The notes below the pieces were generated by a model. That model made no database searches, was not told the origin of the DNA, and was given only the letters and a program-made list of their open reading frames with translations. The position numbers and the translations under genes were made by a program. From Pedobacter sp. D749 (GTDB taxonomy: Bacteria > Bacteroidota > Bacteroidia > Sphingobacteriales > Sphingobacteriaceae): 64,000 bases of DNA. This document shows, piece after piece, positions 41,501 through 50,015 of this stretch; positions within the stretch are counted from its first letter, which is position 1; each line of letters starts with the position of its first letter. The stretch spans positions 1,178,001-1,242,000 of the forward strand of contig NZ_CP079218.1 of assembly GCF_019317285.1 (NCBI RefSeq), given 5' to 3'.

Positions 41501-44298
41501 GTTGGACTAAATTTTACGTACACCGTTTGGTTGGTGGCTAAATCGGCTACGCTATAACTTAATGTAGTAGAAAAAGTAACATTATCTTTAGAAATAGAAT
41601 AAGGAGCTGTTGTTGTTAAAGTAGTGGTATTGGTTAAGTTTCCGGCAGAGAGTACATAACTTTTTGAAGCTGATGTGGTATTTAATGCCTGGTTGCTGAA
41701 AGCCAGGGTTTTTGGCGTAACAACTAAATAGGGGCCGGTGGTTGAAGCAGGCTCGGTTACCGAGCTGTTTTGTGGATTTGGTGCCCTCACAATAAAATCT
41801 GACGAATTTTCATCGCTATCGTATCCATTACCTGCAAATTCTTCTGTACCACCAATGCCCATGGTGGTGGCGTTTGAAGTTGCACTTGCTTTTCTTTCAA
41901 TTGATGTGGTGTTGGTTGTAGCAGGTGCAGGGGCAGTACCTTCGTAGCCATTTGCCGTTCCAAAGCCAACTTTATCAATAATATTTGCATTAACCGGGTT
42001 TGCACCTGTTTGTGGGGTAGCCGAATTGCTTAACAATATTTTTCCGGTTGTACCCGATAAAGTGAGCGTGCCAATTTTATCTGGTGTTGGTAAATCTAAT
42101 GTACCACCTGTGCCCGCTGATTGTTGGATGAGGTAAAAACCTTTGGGAGCGATAGAACCCGATAAGGTGGTTGCTGCCCAGCTGCCTATACCGGTAGCAC
42201 TTGCATACTGAACGCTCCAGCCGGTTAAATCTACAGCTGAAAGGGTTGGGTTATATAATTCGATAAAGTCGTTTTTATAGGTAGCGCCGCTGTTGCCACC
42301 ACCACCATAAACTTCAGAAATGACCACATGGTTTGCTCCTGTTGGTTCTTTTATCGAAGTATTTTGTGGATTTGGGGCCGTAACTACAAAATCGGTACTG
42401 TTGTTGTCGGTATCGTAACCGTTTCCATTAAACTCTTCGGCACCCCCAACGGCTAAAGTTGCCGCTGTTGAAGTTGCACTTGCCTTACGTTCAATTGAAG
42501 TTGTATTGGAGATTACGGGGGTAGGTGCGGTTTCGAAACCGGTGGCTGTTGGGCCAAAGCCTACTTTATCAACTACCACAGTGGTTGATGGGTTGGCACC
42601 GGTTAAAAGCACATTTGAATTGCTTAAAATTACTTTTCCGGTTGTACCGGATAAGGCTAAAGTCCCGGTAGCATCGGGTGCAGGCAAATTAACGGTTCCG
42701 CCGGTTCCTGCAATCTCCTGAACCAAATAGAAACTTTTTGCAGGGATACTGCCTGTTAAATCTGTTTTTGTCCAGTTGCCTGTTCCGGCAGCATTTAAAT
42801 ACTGCACACTCCAGCCTGTTAAATCTACTGTAGTGTTACCTGGGTTGTATAATTCGATAAAATCATTTTTGAATGTTGCACCAGTATTTCCGCCACCACC
42901 GTAAATTTCGGAAATGACCACGTGGGTTAGGGTAGCAGGTGGTGTTGTGCCCAGGCCTGTAAGCGCAATGTTCTGCGTGCTTGCGCCGGTGCTTGCAATA
43001 CTGATATTGCCCGAAACTGCTGTAGGTGTTGTTGGACTAAAACGTGCCGAAACTGTTTTGCCTGTGGCAAGCTCTGCTACGGTGTAAACCAAAGAAGTGC
43101 TGTAGGTCACATTATCTTTCGAAAGCGTAAAAGGTGCTGTTGTGGTAATATTTACCACATCGGTTAAGCCTGTTGCACTGAGGTTGAAAGTTTGTGCTGC
43201 CGAATTGGTACCTGTATTTTGGGAGCCAAAATCGAAAGCCGTTTGGTTTACCGTTAAAATGGTTGATAATCCATTTCCGCTTACCGCAACATTAACAGGG
43301 CTGGCACCAGTGCTGGTATTGGTAATATTGCCACTGGCATTGCCGCCTGCAGTTGGACTGAAACGTACATAAACCAATGGAGATGCAGCAACCTCGCCTG
43401 AAGTATAACTGATGGAATTGCTGAAAGTAGTATTGTCTTTAGAAACAAAGAAAGGTGCTGTTGAATTTACAGAAACAGCAGCCGTTAAATTGGCTCCTCC
43501 TAATGTATAACTTTGAGCTGTAGCATTTGAATTGATGTTTTGATCGCCGAAAAGCAATGAAGTATTTGATGCCGATAAAACAGGGGTAGCTGTAGTACTG
43601 CCTTTTGGTGTGATGCTAAAATCGTCGACAGTGTAAGTGCCGTCACTCCCTAAATCGTCGGTGTCTGTCCAGCGGATATAAAGCGTAGCGCCCTCTGCCC
43701 AGGTAATTGTGGTGATGCTTCCCGAAATAGCGGTTTGATTTGCAGGTAAGTTGCCATCAATGCCGGCTGCTGTGGTAGTTGTAGTTAATTTTTCGTTAAG
43801 GTCCATACCGGAGAGTGGGAGCCAGGTGGCCGATGCATCGGCAATACTTGTGGCATTGAAACTGTATTCGAAGTTTAGTTTTTCGTTAACAGTAGCATTT
43901 GAACCAGTTCTCCACTGCTCCATTACGCCCGATAAATCAATTGAAGTTACGGTTGCACCAGTGTTGTTTTGGAAACCAGCGCCAAACCTCGGCGTTAACG
44001 AACCAGAGGCGAGACTTCCTAATGACCGGTCGGCCGCTCCGGCTGTACCCGCGTTATAGGCAGCGCCACTATTTGACGAAGCGGTGTAAACCGTTAATGC
44101 TAAAGCTGAGCCAATGGCTGCTGTGTTTGTGCCGCTCGCTTTAACGGCACTCCATCCGGCAACTATAGAAGTTCCTGTTGCGGTGATGCCGTCAAAATTT
44201 TCTGATTTTGCGGTATTTAATGCAGTTAATGAAACCTGTGCAGATAAATAGTTTGAGAAAACCATAAAAATTAAAATGAGAAGTAAAGGTCTTTTCAT
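38527..44298 (-). CDS. Large secreted protein: lamin-tail, choice-of-anchor and nuclease-like domains with type B T9SS sorting domain
   Basis: 1923 aa. Signal peptide (LLLILIFMVFSNYLSAQ); repeated beta-domains with LSASNTSLLFGDQ and YVRFSPTAGG (from about residue 239); two lamin-tail domains (HVVISEIYGGGGNTGATFKNDFIELYNPG about 459, and HVVISEVYGGGGNSG about 654); a jelly-roll region (about 968); an endonuclease/exonuclease/phosphatase-like domain with VNWNIEWFG (about 1258), GDFND (about 1453) and TDHYPI (about 1544); SprB-like repeats; and a C-terminal ITPNGDGYNDKF...WDGTINGSPLNEGTYYYII sorting domain (about 1841-1923). It is probably exported to the cell surface by T9SS, with the adjacent PorP/SprF protein. 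A TACATTTG -7 box lies at 44319-44326 (minus strand). Confidence 0.92.
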   Translation of the reverse strand: MKRPLLLILIFMVFSNYLSAQVSLTALNTAKSENFDGITATGTSIVAGWSAVKASGTNTAAIGSALALTVYTASSNSGAAYNAGTAGAADRSLGSLASGSLTPRFGAGFQNNTGATVTSIDLSGVMEQWRTGSNATVNEKLNFEYSFNATSIADASATWLPLSGMDLNEKLTTTTTAAGIDGNLPANQTAISGSITTITWAEGATLYIRWTDTDDLGSDGTYTVDDFSITPKGSTTATPVLSASNTSLLFGDQNINSNATAQSYTLGGANLTAAVSVNSTAPFFVSKDNTTFSNSISYTSGEVAASPLVYVRFSPTAGGNASGNITNTSTGASPVNVAVSGNGLSTILTVNQTAFDFGSQNTGTNSAAQTFNLSATGLTDVVNITTTAPFTLSKDNVTYSTSLVYTVAELATGKTVSARFSPTTPTAVSGNISIASTGASTQNIALTGLGTTPPATLTHVVISEIYGGGGNTGATFKNDFIELYNPGNTTVDLTGWSVQYLNAAGTGNWTKTDLTGSIPAKSFYLVQEIAGTGGTVNLPAPDATGTLALSGTTGKVILSNSNVLLTGANPSTTVVVDKVGFGPTATGFETAPTPVISNTTSIERKASATSTAATLAVGGAEEFNGNGYDTDNNSTDFVVTAPNPQNTSIKEPTGANHVVISEVYGGGGNSGATYKNDFIELYNPTLSAVDLTGWSVQYASATGIGSWAATTLSGSIAPKGFYLIQQSAGTGGTLDLPTPDKIGTLTLSGTTGKILLSNSATPQTGANPVNANIIDKVGFGTANGYEGTAPAPATTNTTSIERKASATSNATTMGIGGTEEFAGNGYDSDENSSDFIVRAPNPQNSSVTEPASTTGPYLVVTPKTLAFSNQALNTTSASKSYVLSAGNLTNTTTLTTTAPYSISKDNVTFSTTLSYSVADLATNQTVYVKFSPTAVGNSTGAVLHASAGATSVSLSLTGAAVDPNQTAFSFENCTTVGSSALSDGFYQYSVAGAQTWGCTTTFGHDASDPTGVASAGNALQINGYAGGNILNEDWLISPALNIASFNYAILSFWTRSAFAGDKLQLKISTNYTGSGNPALATWTSLDGKFPETGSDKWTKSDNIDLSAYKGTPVYVAIVYNSTTSSASRWTVDDFAVTNSSTPPAVDITTSPSSLAFGFQAVNTTSAANSFGFSAGNLTGDVTLTAPANFTLSKTSTGTYSSSITYPKADINNTSPTVYAKFSPTVVNTSYNGNVSIATPGSANKTVALTGNTFDIANTLEVVNWNIEWFGSPAQDPSNDVLQAANVKTVVNNLNADIYGFAEVVDTTLFRNTILPAGYNVLFSEFGSYADNKADADYPLAQKLAFMYRTDLIKPISTLGILRDTYNPAVPATSVDGTAYKNWSSGRFPYMMQAQVKINNKLDTVYFVEIHAKANTGPTADQIDAYNRRKGGNKQLKDWLDANLAGKKVIILGDFNDVLDADKTIAPMPAGTGTSYSDFTQDAANYFPVTLPLSLAGKQSTAGFNTVIDNVIITKNLNLNYIPASAEVLDAVKNLVTNYSSTTTDHYPIKTRYLFGNGTPTIDAVANQAVCYSPENQSIALTGISAGPETIQNTTLSVTSDNANLFDVLTVAANGADKGTITYHLKNNASGVANITVTVMDNGGTDFGGVDKTTKTFKLTVTSTATASIAGTSAVCLNGAAQTITFTGANGTAPYTFTYNINGGTSKTATTTATSTSVTVSAPTNVAGTFTYNLVNVKDANCGQAQTGAATVTVNALPVVSISSNKGVSISKGDALVLTAAGGVQYSWTGAEITSGQNTASVTIRPKQSGTYKVTVTNASGCVSDQTISITVTEDYKLEASTVITPNGDGYNDKFIVKNIDYYPNNTLRIFDKAGRVLYTRQTYANDWDGTINGSPLNEGTYYYIIDLGKGIGTFKGFINIIRD

Positions 44299-44483
44299 AT
44301 GGTAAGTTTTGTTTATAACAAATGTATAGGCAAAAGCCTTATAATCAGATTAACTTAATGTTAATTTGAATGATTGTGGAAAAATAGATGTGATAAGGAA
44401 TAATTTTTTGATTCTGCAGACGTTGTTGCGCTTTTTTGAATTTCGGTTTAAAGATTCTTCAGGAGAAATCATTAAAGAAAGGT

Positions 44484-44580
44484 CGTCATTGCGAGGAGGA
44501 ACGACGAAGCAATCTTTCGTGCCGGTAATCCCTGCCATAAAGATTGCTTCGTCGGCTGAAAGAGCCTTCTTATAATGACG
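44484..44580. repeat. CGTCATTGCGAG palindromic repeat, second complete copy
   Basis: Begins CGTCATTGCGAGGAGG and ends TTATAATGACG, with GACGAAGCAATCTTT / AAAGATTGCTTCGTC arms. Confidence 0.75.
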
Positions 44581-44617
44581 TTTATGTAAATAACTGATAT
44601 TTAGTGTTATTTTTTTG

Positions 44618-44667
44618 ACCATATAAGACACTTAAGGACCATATAAGCTTACATGTTCTTATATGGT
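44618..44667. repeat. CCATATAAG palindromic element, copy 5 (short)
   Basis: ACCATATAAGACACTTAAGG ... TTCTTATATGGT; the centre is about 17 bp shorter than in the other copies. Confidence 0.65.
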
Positions 44668-45230
44668 GTGAAAGCCTAAAGGATTATTTAATGAATTAGA
44701 TGTTCTTAGGTGTCTAAGGTGGTTAATTAAACAGCGTAGTCTTTAATTTTTATGACCACCTTAGACATCTTAGCTCAATGAGTTTTGCAGGATGCAAAAT
44801 CTTAAACCTAATACGTTAGAAAGCGTATATAGGACGTCATTCCTATTTTTTTCAGGCCACAGACCTGATGGTTACTCGTAATGACGACAATCAGGAGGTT
44901 TATTGTTTAAATTCTCCTGTTATTTATATCGTTTTTATGAAACAAACCATCATCATGGCTTTGGTTGATGGCATACTATTGATGTTTCCCGCTGATTTAA
45001 GCGGGTAAACGCAGGTCTTATCATCTAAAGGTTTGCGCCTGGTGGTAACAGACTTTGTTATTAAGCCTGATTGAAACGAAAAGCCCGCAATCCGATCCTT
45101 TATCGGATGAGGACTTGAAGAGTAAAGCAGGGCAGGAGGCTGCCACAGCGCACCAGAACCTTCACTTCCAAAAAAAATAACGCTAATATATGCCTGATAG
45201 ACAGGTTGTCTACTTTATAATGCAGAAGAT

Positions 45231-45851
45231 CTACAAATACTCTTCAATATTTCCTTTACCCTCACGGATGATTTCAAACTCACCTGTGGTACAATCAATT
45301 ACAGTAGAGGCTTCGTTATCGCCAAAACCACCATCAATTACCAGGTCGACCAGATTTTCGTATTTTTCGTGAATCAATTCCGGGTCGGTAGAGTATTCAA
45401 TAACATCATCATCGTCTTTTATGGAGGTTGATAGGATCGGATTGCCGAGTTCTTTCACAATACAACGGGCAATGTTATTATCGGGCACACGGATACCGAC
45501 CGTTTTTTTATTCGAACTCAACAACTTGGGTACATTGTTATTGGCGTTAAAAATAAAGGTAAATGGTCCTGGTAAAGCTTTTTTTAATACCCTAAAAGTA
45601 GTGTTATCAATTGGTTTGATATAATCAGAAATGTGCTTTAAATCATGACATATAAAAGAGAAATTAGCTTTCTCTGGTTTGATACCCCTAATGCGGCAAA
45701 TTTTTTCGATCGCTTTCGGATTGGTAATATCGCAGCCCAAACCATAAATGGTATCGGTAGGGTAGATGATTAAACCGCCTTTTTTCAGCACTTCAACAAC
45801 TTGTTCAATAGCCCTTTCGTTGGGATTCTCTGGATAAATCTTAATAAGCAT
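45231..45851 (-). CDS. L-threonylcarbamoyladenylate synthase (Sua5/YrdC/YciO family)
   Basis: 206 aa, the single YrdC domain. It makes threonylcarbamoyl-AMP from threonine, bicarbonate and ATP for t6A37 modification of ANN-decoding tRNAs. Signature segments: GGLIIYPTDTIYGLGCDITNPKAIEKICRIRGIKPEK (about residues 25-61), LPGPFTFIF (about 95-103) and VGIRVPDN (about 118-125). The short YciO-like length lacks the Sua5 C-terminal domain. Divergent from the glutamate-synthase-like gene with an 83-bp spacer. Confidence 0.92.
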   Translation of the reverse strand: MLIKIYPENPNERAIEQVVEVLKKGGLIIYPTDTIYGLGCDITNPKAIEKICRIRGIKPEKANFSFICHDLKHISDYIKPIDNTTFRVLKKALPGPFTFIFNANNNVPKLLSSNKKTVGIRVPDNNIARCIVKELGNPILSTSIKDDDDVIEYSTDPELIHEKYENLVDLVIDGGFGDNEASTVIDCTTGEFEIIREGKGNIEEYL

Positions 45852-45934
45852 AGCGTAAAAATAACAAATTAATGGTGTCAGTTGTTTAATAATCCTAATC
45901 TTTGTACCAACAAAACATACGCTAATCTATTATT

Positions 45935-47596
45935 ATGAGAAAAGCTTTCGTCGCGATTGCCGCATTTTTAATTGCCCTAACCATTATGCTGGGCTTATAT
46001 CATCCCTTTTTATGGTGGACCTTCATTTTTACAGGTCCTTTTGTAATTCTTGGTATTTACGATTTGTACCAGCCCAAACATAGTATTGTAAGGAACTACC
46101 CGGTTTTTGGCCGTTTAAGGTATTTTATGGAAGAATTGAGACCGAAAGTTTACCAGTACTTTGTAGAAAGTGATACCAACGGTACGCCTTATAACAGGTT
46201 AAACCGTTCTTTAATTTACCAACGCGCTAAAAAAGATAACGATACGATTCCTTTTGGAACGCAGTTAAATGTTTACGATAATGGCTACGAATGGTTAAGC
46301 CATAGTATTGCTGCTATTTCTCACCACGAATTAAATTTAGATCCGCGTGTTACCGTTGGCGGACCAGATTGCAAAAAACCTTACTCAGCCAGTATTTATA
46401 ATATTTCGGCCATGAGTTTTGGCTCCTTAAGTCAGAATGCCATTTTAGCTTTAAACGGTGGCGCTAAAATGGGCAACTTTGCGCATAATACCGGTGAAGG
46501 CGGAATCAGCGATTACCACCGTAAGCCAGGAGGCGATTTAATCTGGCAGATTGGCACCGGGTATTTTGGCTGTCGTAATGCCGATGGTACCTTTAATTAT
46601 GATGCTTACGCCGAACGGGCACAAACCGATCAGGTAAAAATGATCGAAATTAAACTTTCTCAAGGTGCCAAACCAGGGCATGGTGGGATGTTGCCAGCTA
46701 AAAAAGTGACTTCGGAAGTCGCCAGGATTCGTTTGGTGCCCGAAGGTAAAGATGTATTGTCGCCACCGGCGCACTCGGCTTTTAATACACCTATCGGTTT
46801 ATTGGAATTTGTTAAAAAACTTCGCGATTTATCAGGTGGTAAACCCGTAGGATTTAAATTGTGTATCGGTCGTAAAAGCGAGTTTTATGCCATTTGTAAA
46901 GCTATGATAGAAACTGGAATTTACCCCGATTTTATTACTGTTGATGGTGGTGAGGGTGGTACAGGTGCCGCACCACAGGAGTTTTCGAATTCGGTAGGTA
47001 TGCCTTTGCGCGAAGGTGTGGCTTTTGTATATGATGTTTTAAATGGCTTTGATCTGAAAAAGCACATTAAAATTATCGCCTCTGGTAAAGTGGCAACAGG
47101 TTTCGATCTGGTTAAAAATATCGCCCTGGGTGCTGATATGTGTAATGCTGCCCGCGGAATGATGTTCGCTTTGGGCTGTATTCAGGCTTTAGAATGTAAC
47201 AGCAATACCTGCCCAACAGGTGTAGCCACACAGGATCAGAGTTTAATGAAGGGCCTTGTGGTAGAAGATAAAACCGTTCGTGTTAAAAATTTCCATAACT
47301 TAACCGTAGCCAGTGCGGTAGAATTATTAGGTGCTGCGGGTTTAAGAGAAACGCATCAGTTAAGCAGGGCGTACATCAACAGGCGTGTAAGCCCAAGTGT
47401 AATACAGAGTTATCTGGAGACTTTTCCTTATATCCCGGCAGGTAGTTTGTTACAAACACCTTATCCAACCCGTTACGAACTAGGCATGGCGCTGAGTACT
47501 TCAGCCAGTTTTGCGCCAACAGATTATAAGGTCTCGGCGGTAGATTATGCACATGCCAATCCGTACGGAGATACGATGCATGATGATGGCAGATAA
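45935..47596 (+). CDS. FMN-binding glutamate synthase domain protein (stand-alone GltB2-like)
   Basis: 553 aa. An N-terminal hydrophobic pair (AFVAIAAFLIALTIMLGLY and WWTFIFTGPFVILGIYDLY) suggests membrane anchoring. It is followed by the glutamate-synthase TIM barrel with FMN motifs (SAMSFGSLSQNAILALNGGA, then VDGGEGGTGAAP) and a cysteine cluster CIQALECNSNTCPTGVATQ typical of the 3Fe-4S site. It lacks the amidotransferase and beta-helix domains of full GOGAT, so glutamine-dependent glutamate synthesis is not assured; members are annotated as FMN-binding glutamate synthase family or methylglutamate-related. A perfect hairpin follows at 47668. Confidence 0.9.
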   Translation: MRKAFVAIAAFLIALTIMLGLYHPFLWWTFIFTGPFVILGIYDLYQPKHSIVRNYPVFGRLRYFMEELRPKVYQYFVESDTNGTPYNRLNRSLIYQRAKKDNDTIPFGTQLNVYDNGYEWLSHSIAAISHHELNLDPRVTVGGPDCKKPYSASIYNISAMSFGSLSQNAILALNGGAKMGNFAHNTGEGGISDYHRKPGGDLIWQIGTGYFGCRNADGTFNYDAYAERAQTDQVKMIEIKLSQGAKPGHGGMLPAKKVTSEVARIRLVPEGKDVLSPPAHSAFNTPIGLLEFVKKLRDLSGGKPVGFKLCIGRKSEFYAICKAMIETGIYPDFITVDGGEGGTGAAPQEFSNSVGMPLREGVAFVYDVLNGFDLKKHIKIIASGKVATGFDLVKNIALGADMCNAARGMMFALGCIQALECNSNTCPTGVATQDQSLMKGLVVEDKTVRVKNFHNLTVASAVELLGAAGLRETHQLSRAYINRRVSPSVIQSYLETFPYIPAGSLLQTPYPTRYELGMALSTSASFAPTDYKVSAVDYAHANPYGDTMHDDGR

Positions 47597-47667
47597 ATGT
47601 AGGATGACTTCCGAAGTTTAAAGAGGCTGAGTATAGGCAGAACTTCGTAAGTCTTTCCATGGCACTA

Positions 47668-47700
47668 AAAGAAGTCAAGCTTTTAAAGCTTGACTTCTTT
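47668..47700. terminator. Long perfect hairpin, terminator of the glutamate-synthase-like gene
   Basis: AAAGAAGTCAAGCTTT / AAAGCTTGACTTCTTT, 16-bp arms around a single T, 72 bp after the stop codon, with A-run and T-run ends. It is probably bidirectional. A variant copy occurs at 48246-48278 with a C-G pair replaced by T-A. Confidence 0.7.
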
Positions 47701-47866
47701 GGTTTTGGGCTATTTTTTTAGAAAGGCAGGCTAGTAGTGCTTTGTTTGTTCAGTCCTGCTTTTTGCTACAAGTCCTCTCCCGATGAAGAATCGGGATGCG
47801 GGCTTTCCGCGTCAATCAGGTTTAGGTGGCCAGTAATGAAGAGGTATTAATGGTTTAATCACCAAA

Positions 47867-47930
47867 CGTTCCTACGGAACGAAAACGCCGATTGTACAAT
47901 CGGCTACCCATCAGGCGTCCCGCTGGGACG
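47867..47930. repeat. Three consecutive hairpins
   Basis: CGTTCCTACGGAACG (47867-47881), the perfect 18-bp palindrome GCCGATTGTACAATCGGC (47887-47904) and CGTCCCGCTGGGACG (47916-47930). The triplet resembles an interspersed Bacteroidota repeat. Confidence 0.7.
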
Positions 47931-48245
47931 ATTGTTCAAAATCCTTGAATGATGTAGGTTTATATTGATCCGGTCTGTCACCCTGAGCTCAGAGTCTTTG
48001 TGCCGAAAAAAGTTGCCATTCACATAATCCAATAAAAAAATCGTTATTGCTGAGGAATGAAGATAACCGAACGAAGCGAGATCATGAATGCCTTTAAAAA
48101 CATATGCAAAAATGAATAATCTTAATGCACACGCTAATAGCGATCGTTGTAAGATTGCTTCGTCGGCTGAAAAAGCCTTCTCGCAATGACGATTTCTTAT
48201 ATTGGAATCTTTCAATGGTAGTTTATCTCAGGGCCTTATAACGCA

Positions 48246-48278
48246 AAAGAAGTCAAGTTTTTAAAACTTGACTTCTTT
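48246..48278. terminator. Second long hairpin, terminator at the asnS end
   Basis: AAAGAAGTCAAGTTTT / AAAACTTGACTTCTTT; a paralogue of the hairpin at 47668-47700 differing by one compensated base pair. Between convergent genes, so probably bidirectional. Confidence 0.65.
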
Positions 48279-48298
48279 GATAACGGGTTATTTGTTTT

Positions 48299-48351
48299 CC
48301 CTAAACCCTAAACCCTAAACCCTAAACCCTAAACCCTAAACCCTAAACCCT
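48299..48351. repeat. Telomere-like heptamer array (CCCTAAA x7)
   Basis: Seven exact CCCTAAA units plus CCCT, ending one base before the stop codon of asnS (complement at 48353). This is the same heptamer as plant-type telomeres, but here it is a short bacterial microsatellite. Confidence 0.95.
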
Positions 48352-48352
48352 A

Positions 48353-49801
48353 CTAAAACTCTGCGTTTTTCGGGAATCTTGGGAAAGCGATTACGTCACG
48401 AATGTTGGTCATTCCGGTTACGAACAATACCAGTCGCTCAAAGCCTAAACCAAAACCCGAGTGTGGTGCTGATCCAAAACGGCGGGTATCTAAATACCAC
48501 CAAAGTTCGTCTTGTGGAATGTTTAAATCTTCCATACGTTTGGTTAAACGGTCTAAACGTTCTTCACGTTGCGATCCGCCAATCATTTCGCCAATACCCG
48601 GAAATAAGATATCCATAGCTGCAACGGTTTGTCTGCCTTCAGCATCTGGTTCATTCTGGCGCATGTAGAACGATTTAATATCAGCAGGATAATCGGTTAA
48701 GATTACCGGTTTTTTAAAGTGTTTTTCTACCAGGTAACGTTCGTGCTCACTTTGTAAATCAGCACCCCATTCATCAATCAGGTATTTAAACTGTTTCTTC
48801 TGGTTTGGTTTAGAAGATTTTAAAATCCTGATTGCCTCCGTATAAGTTAAACGTTCAAAATCGTTGGCTAAACAGAAATCCAGTTTCTCTAACAAGCTAA
48901 ATTCGCTGCGTTCGTTCTGTGGTTTTTGTTTATCCTCTTCAGTTAAACGGGTATTTAAGAAATCTAATTCATCTTTGCAGTTGTCTAAAGCATATTTTAT
49001 AACATACTTCATCATGTCTTCTGCAAGCTGCATGTTGTCTTCTAAATCTGCAAAAGCAACTTCAGGTTCAATCATCCAGAATTCGGCCAGGTGACGTGTA
49101 GTATTCGAGTTTTCTGCCCTGAAGGTAGGACCGAAAGTATAAATCTGTCCGAAAGCCATTGCTGCCAATTCGCCTTCCAGTTGTCCGGATACGGTTAAGT
49201 TAGTTGCGCGTGCAAAGAAATCCTGTGAGAAATCTACTTTACCGTCTTCCGTGCGTGGTGTATTGTCGAAATCTAAAGTAGTTACCTTAAACATCTCACC
49301 AGCACCTTCTGCATCACTTGCAGTAATTACAGGGGTATGCATGTACACAAAACCACGTTCGTTGTAGAATTGGTGAATGGCAAAAGCCAAGGCATGGCGT
49401 ACTTTAAAAACGGCATTAAAAGTATTGGTACGGAAACGCAGGTGAGCAATCTCACGTAAAAACTCTAAACTGTGTTTCTTTGGTTGTAATGGAAACTTTT
49501 CAGGATCGCTATCACCCAAAATTTCTACCGTTGTTGCCTTAATTTCAACAGATTGACCTTTACCTAAAGACTCGATCAATTTACCTGTTGCAGAAATGGC
49601 CGCGCCGGTTGTTATTCTTTTTAACAGCTCATCAGGTAAATTATTAAAATCGATCACAACCTGGATATTGCCCATGCAAGATCCGTCATTTAAGGCAATA
49701 AACTGATTATTACGGAAAGTTCTAACCCATCCCATAACCGTTACTTCTGTGTCAAATGCTGTCGACTTTAATAAATCTTTAATTTGCTGTCTCTTAATCA
49801 T
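48353..49801 (-). CDS. asnS: Asparaginyl-tRNA synthetase
   Basis: 482 aa, class II synthetase of normal length. An N-terminal OB-fold anticodon-binding domain ([30 protein letters not shown], about residues 20-49) precedes the catalytic core: motif 2 [25 protein letters not shown] and motif 3 [50 protein letters not shown] with ENSNT distinguishes it from aspartyl enzymes. A TAAATTTG -7 box is on the minus strand at 49822-49829. The stop codon touches the CCCTAAA array. Confidence 0.97.
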   Translation of the reverse strand: MIKRQQIKDLLKSTAFDTEVTVMGWVRTFRNNQFIALNDGSCMGNIQVVIDFNNLPDELLKRITTGAAISATGKLIESLGKGQSVEIKATTVEILGDSDPEKFPLQPKKHSLEFLREIAHLRFRTNTFNAVFKVRHALAFAIHQFYNERGFVYMHTPVITASDAEGAGEMFKVTTLDFDNTPRTEDGKVDFSQDFFARATNLTVSGQLEGELAAMAFGQIYTFGPTFRAENSNTTRHLAEFWMIEPEVAFADLEDNMQLAEDMMKYVIKYALDNCKDELDFLNTRLTEEDKQKPQNERSEFSLLEKLDFCLANDFERLTYTEAIRILKSSKPNQKKQFKYLIDEWGADLQSEHERYLVEKHFKKPVILTDYPADIKSFYMRQNEPDAEGRQTVAAMDILFPGIGEMIGGSQREERLDRLTKRMEDLNIPQDELWWYLDTRRFGSAPHSGFGLGFERLVLFVTGMTNIRDVIAFPRFPKNAEF

Positions 49802-50015
49802 ATTGTTATTTGTAAAAGGCGCAAATTTAGAAAAAAAATGTATCAGTTAGCAGTTTTGGGTATACAGTTTTCAGTTTTTTAAGATGAATCATTTGCCAAA
49901 TGAAGATTGCCGACTGTTATTTGGAAACTGAAAATTGTCAACTCTCATCGTAAATTCTTATCTTGAAAAGATTTATAGATAAAACAATTTTAGCATATCC
50001 ATCCTACAGCGCCTC

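Larger units (their letters stand above)
44299..45230. repeat. 0.9-kb gene-free stretch
   Basis: Contains a full CGTCATTGCGAG palindrome (44484-44580), a short CCATATAAG element (44618-44667) and a second set of CACCTTAGACATCTTAG words (about 44750) that mirror TTAGGTGTCTAAGGTGG at about 44704. It also holds a CCCGCT/AGCGGG hairpin (about 44989-45006) and CGATCCTTTATCGGATGAGG (about 45093). No gene that I can support. Confidence 0.65.
47597..48352. repeat. Intergenic repeats and hairpins between two convergent genes
   Basis: From left to right: a long hairpin (47668-47700), a TCCCGAT/ATCGGGA insertion (47778-47796), three hairpins in a row (47867-47930), fragments of CGTCATTG-type repeats (about 48033-48192), a second long hairpin nearly identical to the first (48246-48278) and CCCTAAA repeats (48299-48351). 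No gene supported. Confidence 0.75.

Noticed and set aside
43142..44144. Several 70-100-codon frames opposite the 1923-aa gene
   Set aside because: Shadow frames of a long, compositionally biased secreted protein.
44940..45008. 23-codon frame starting MKQTIIMALVDG
   Set aside because: Short, ends in a CCCGCT/AGCGGG hairpin and has no supporting context.
48299..48351. True telomere or linear chromosome end
   Set aside because: Only seven units, with unique sequence on both sides; a microsatellite explains it.
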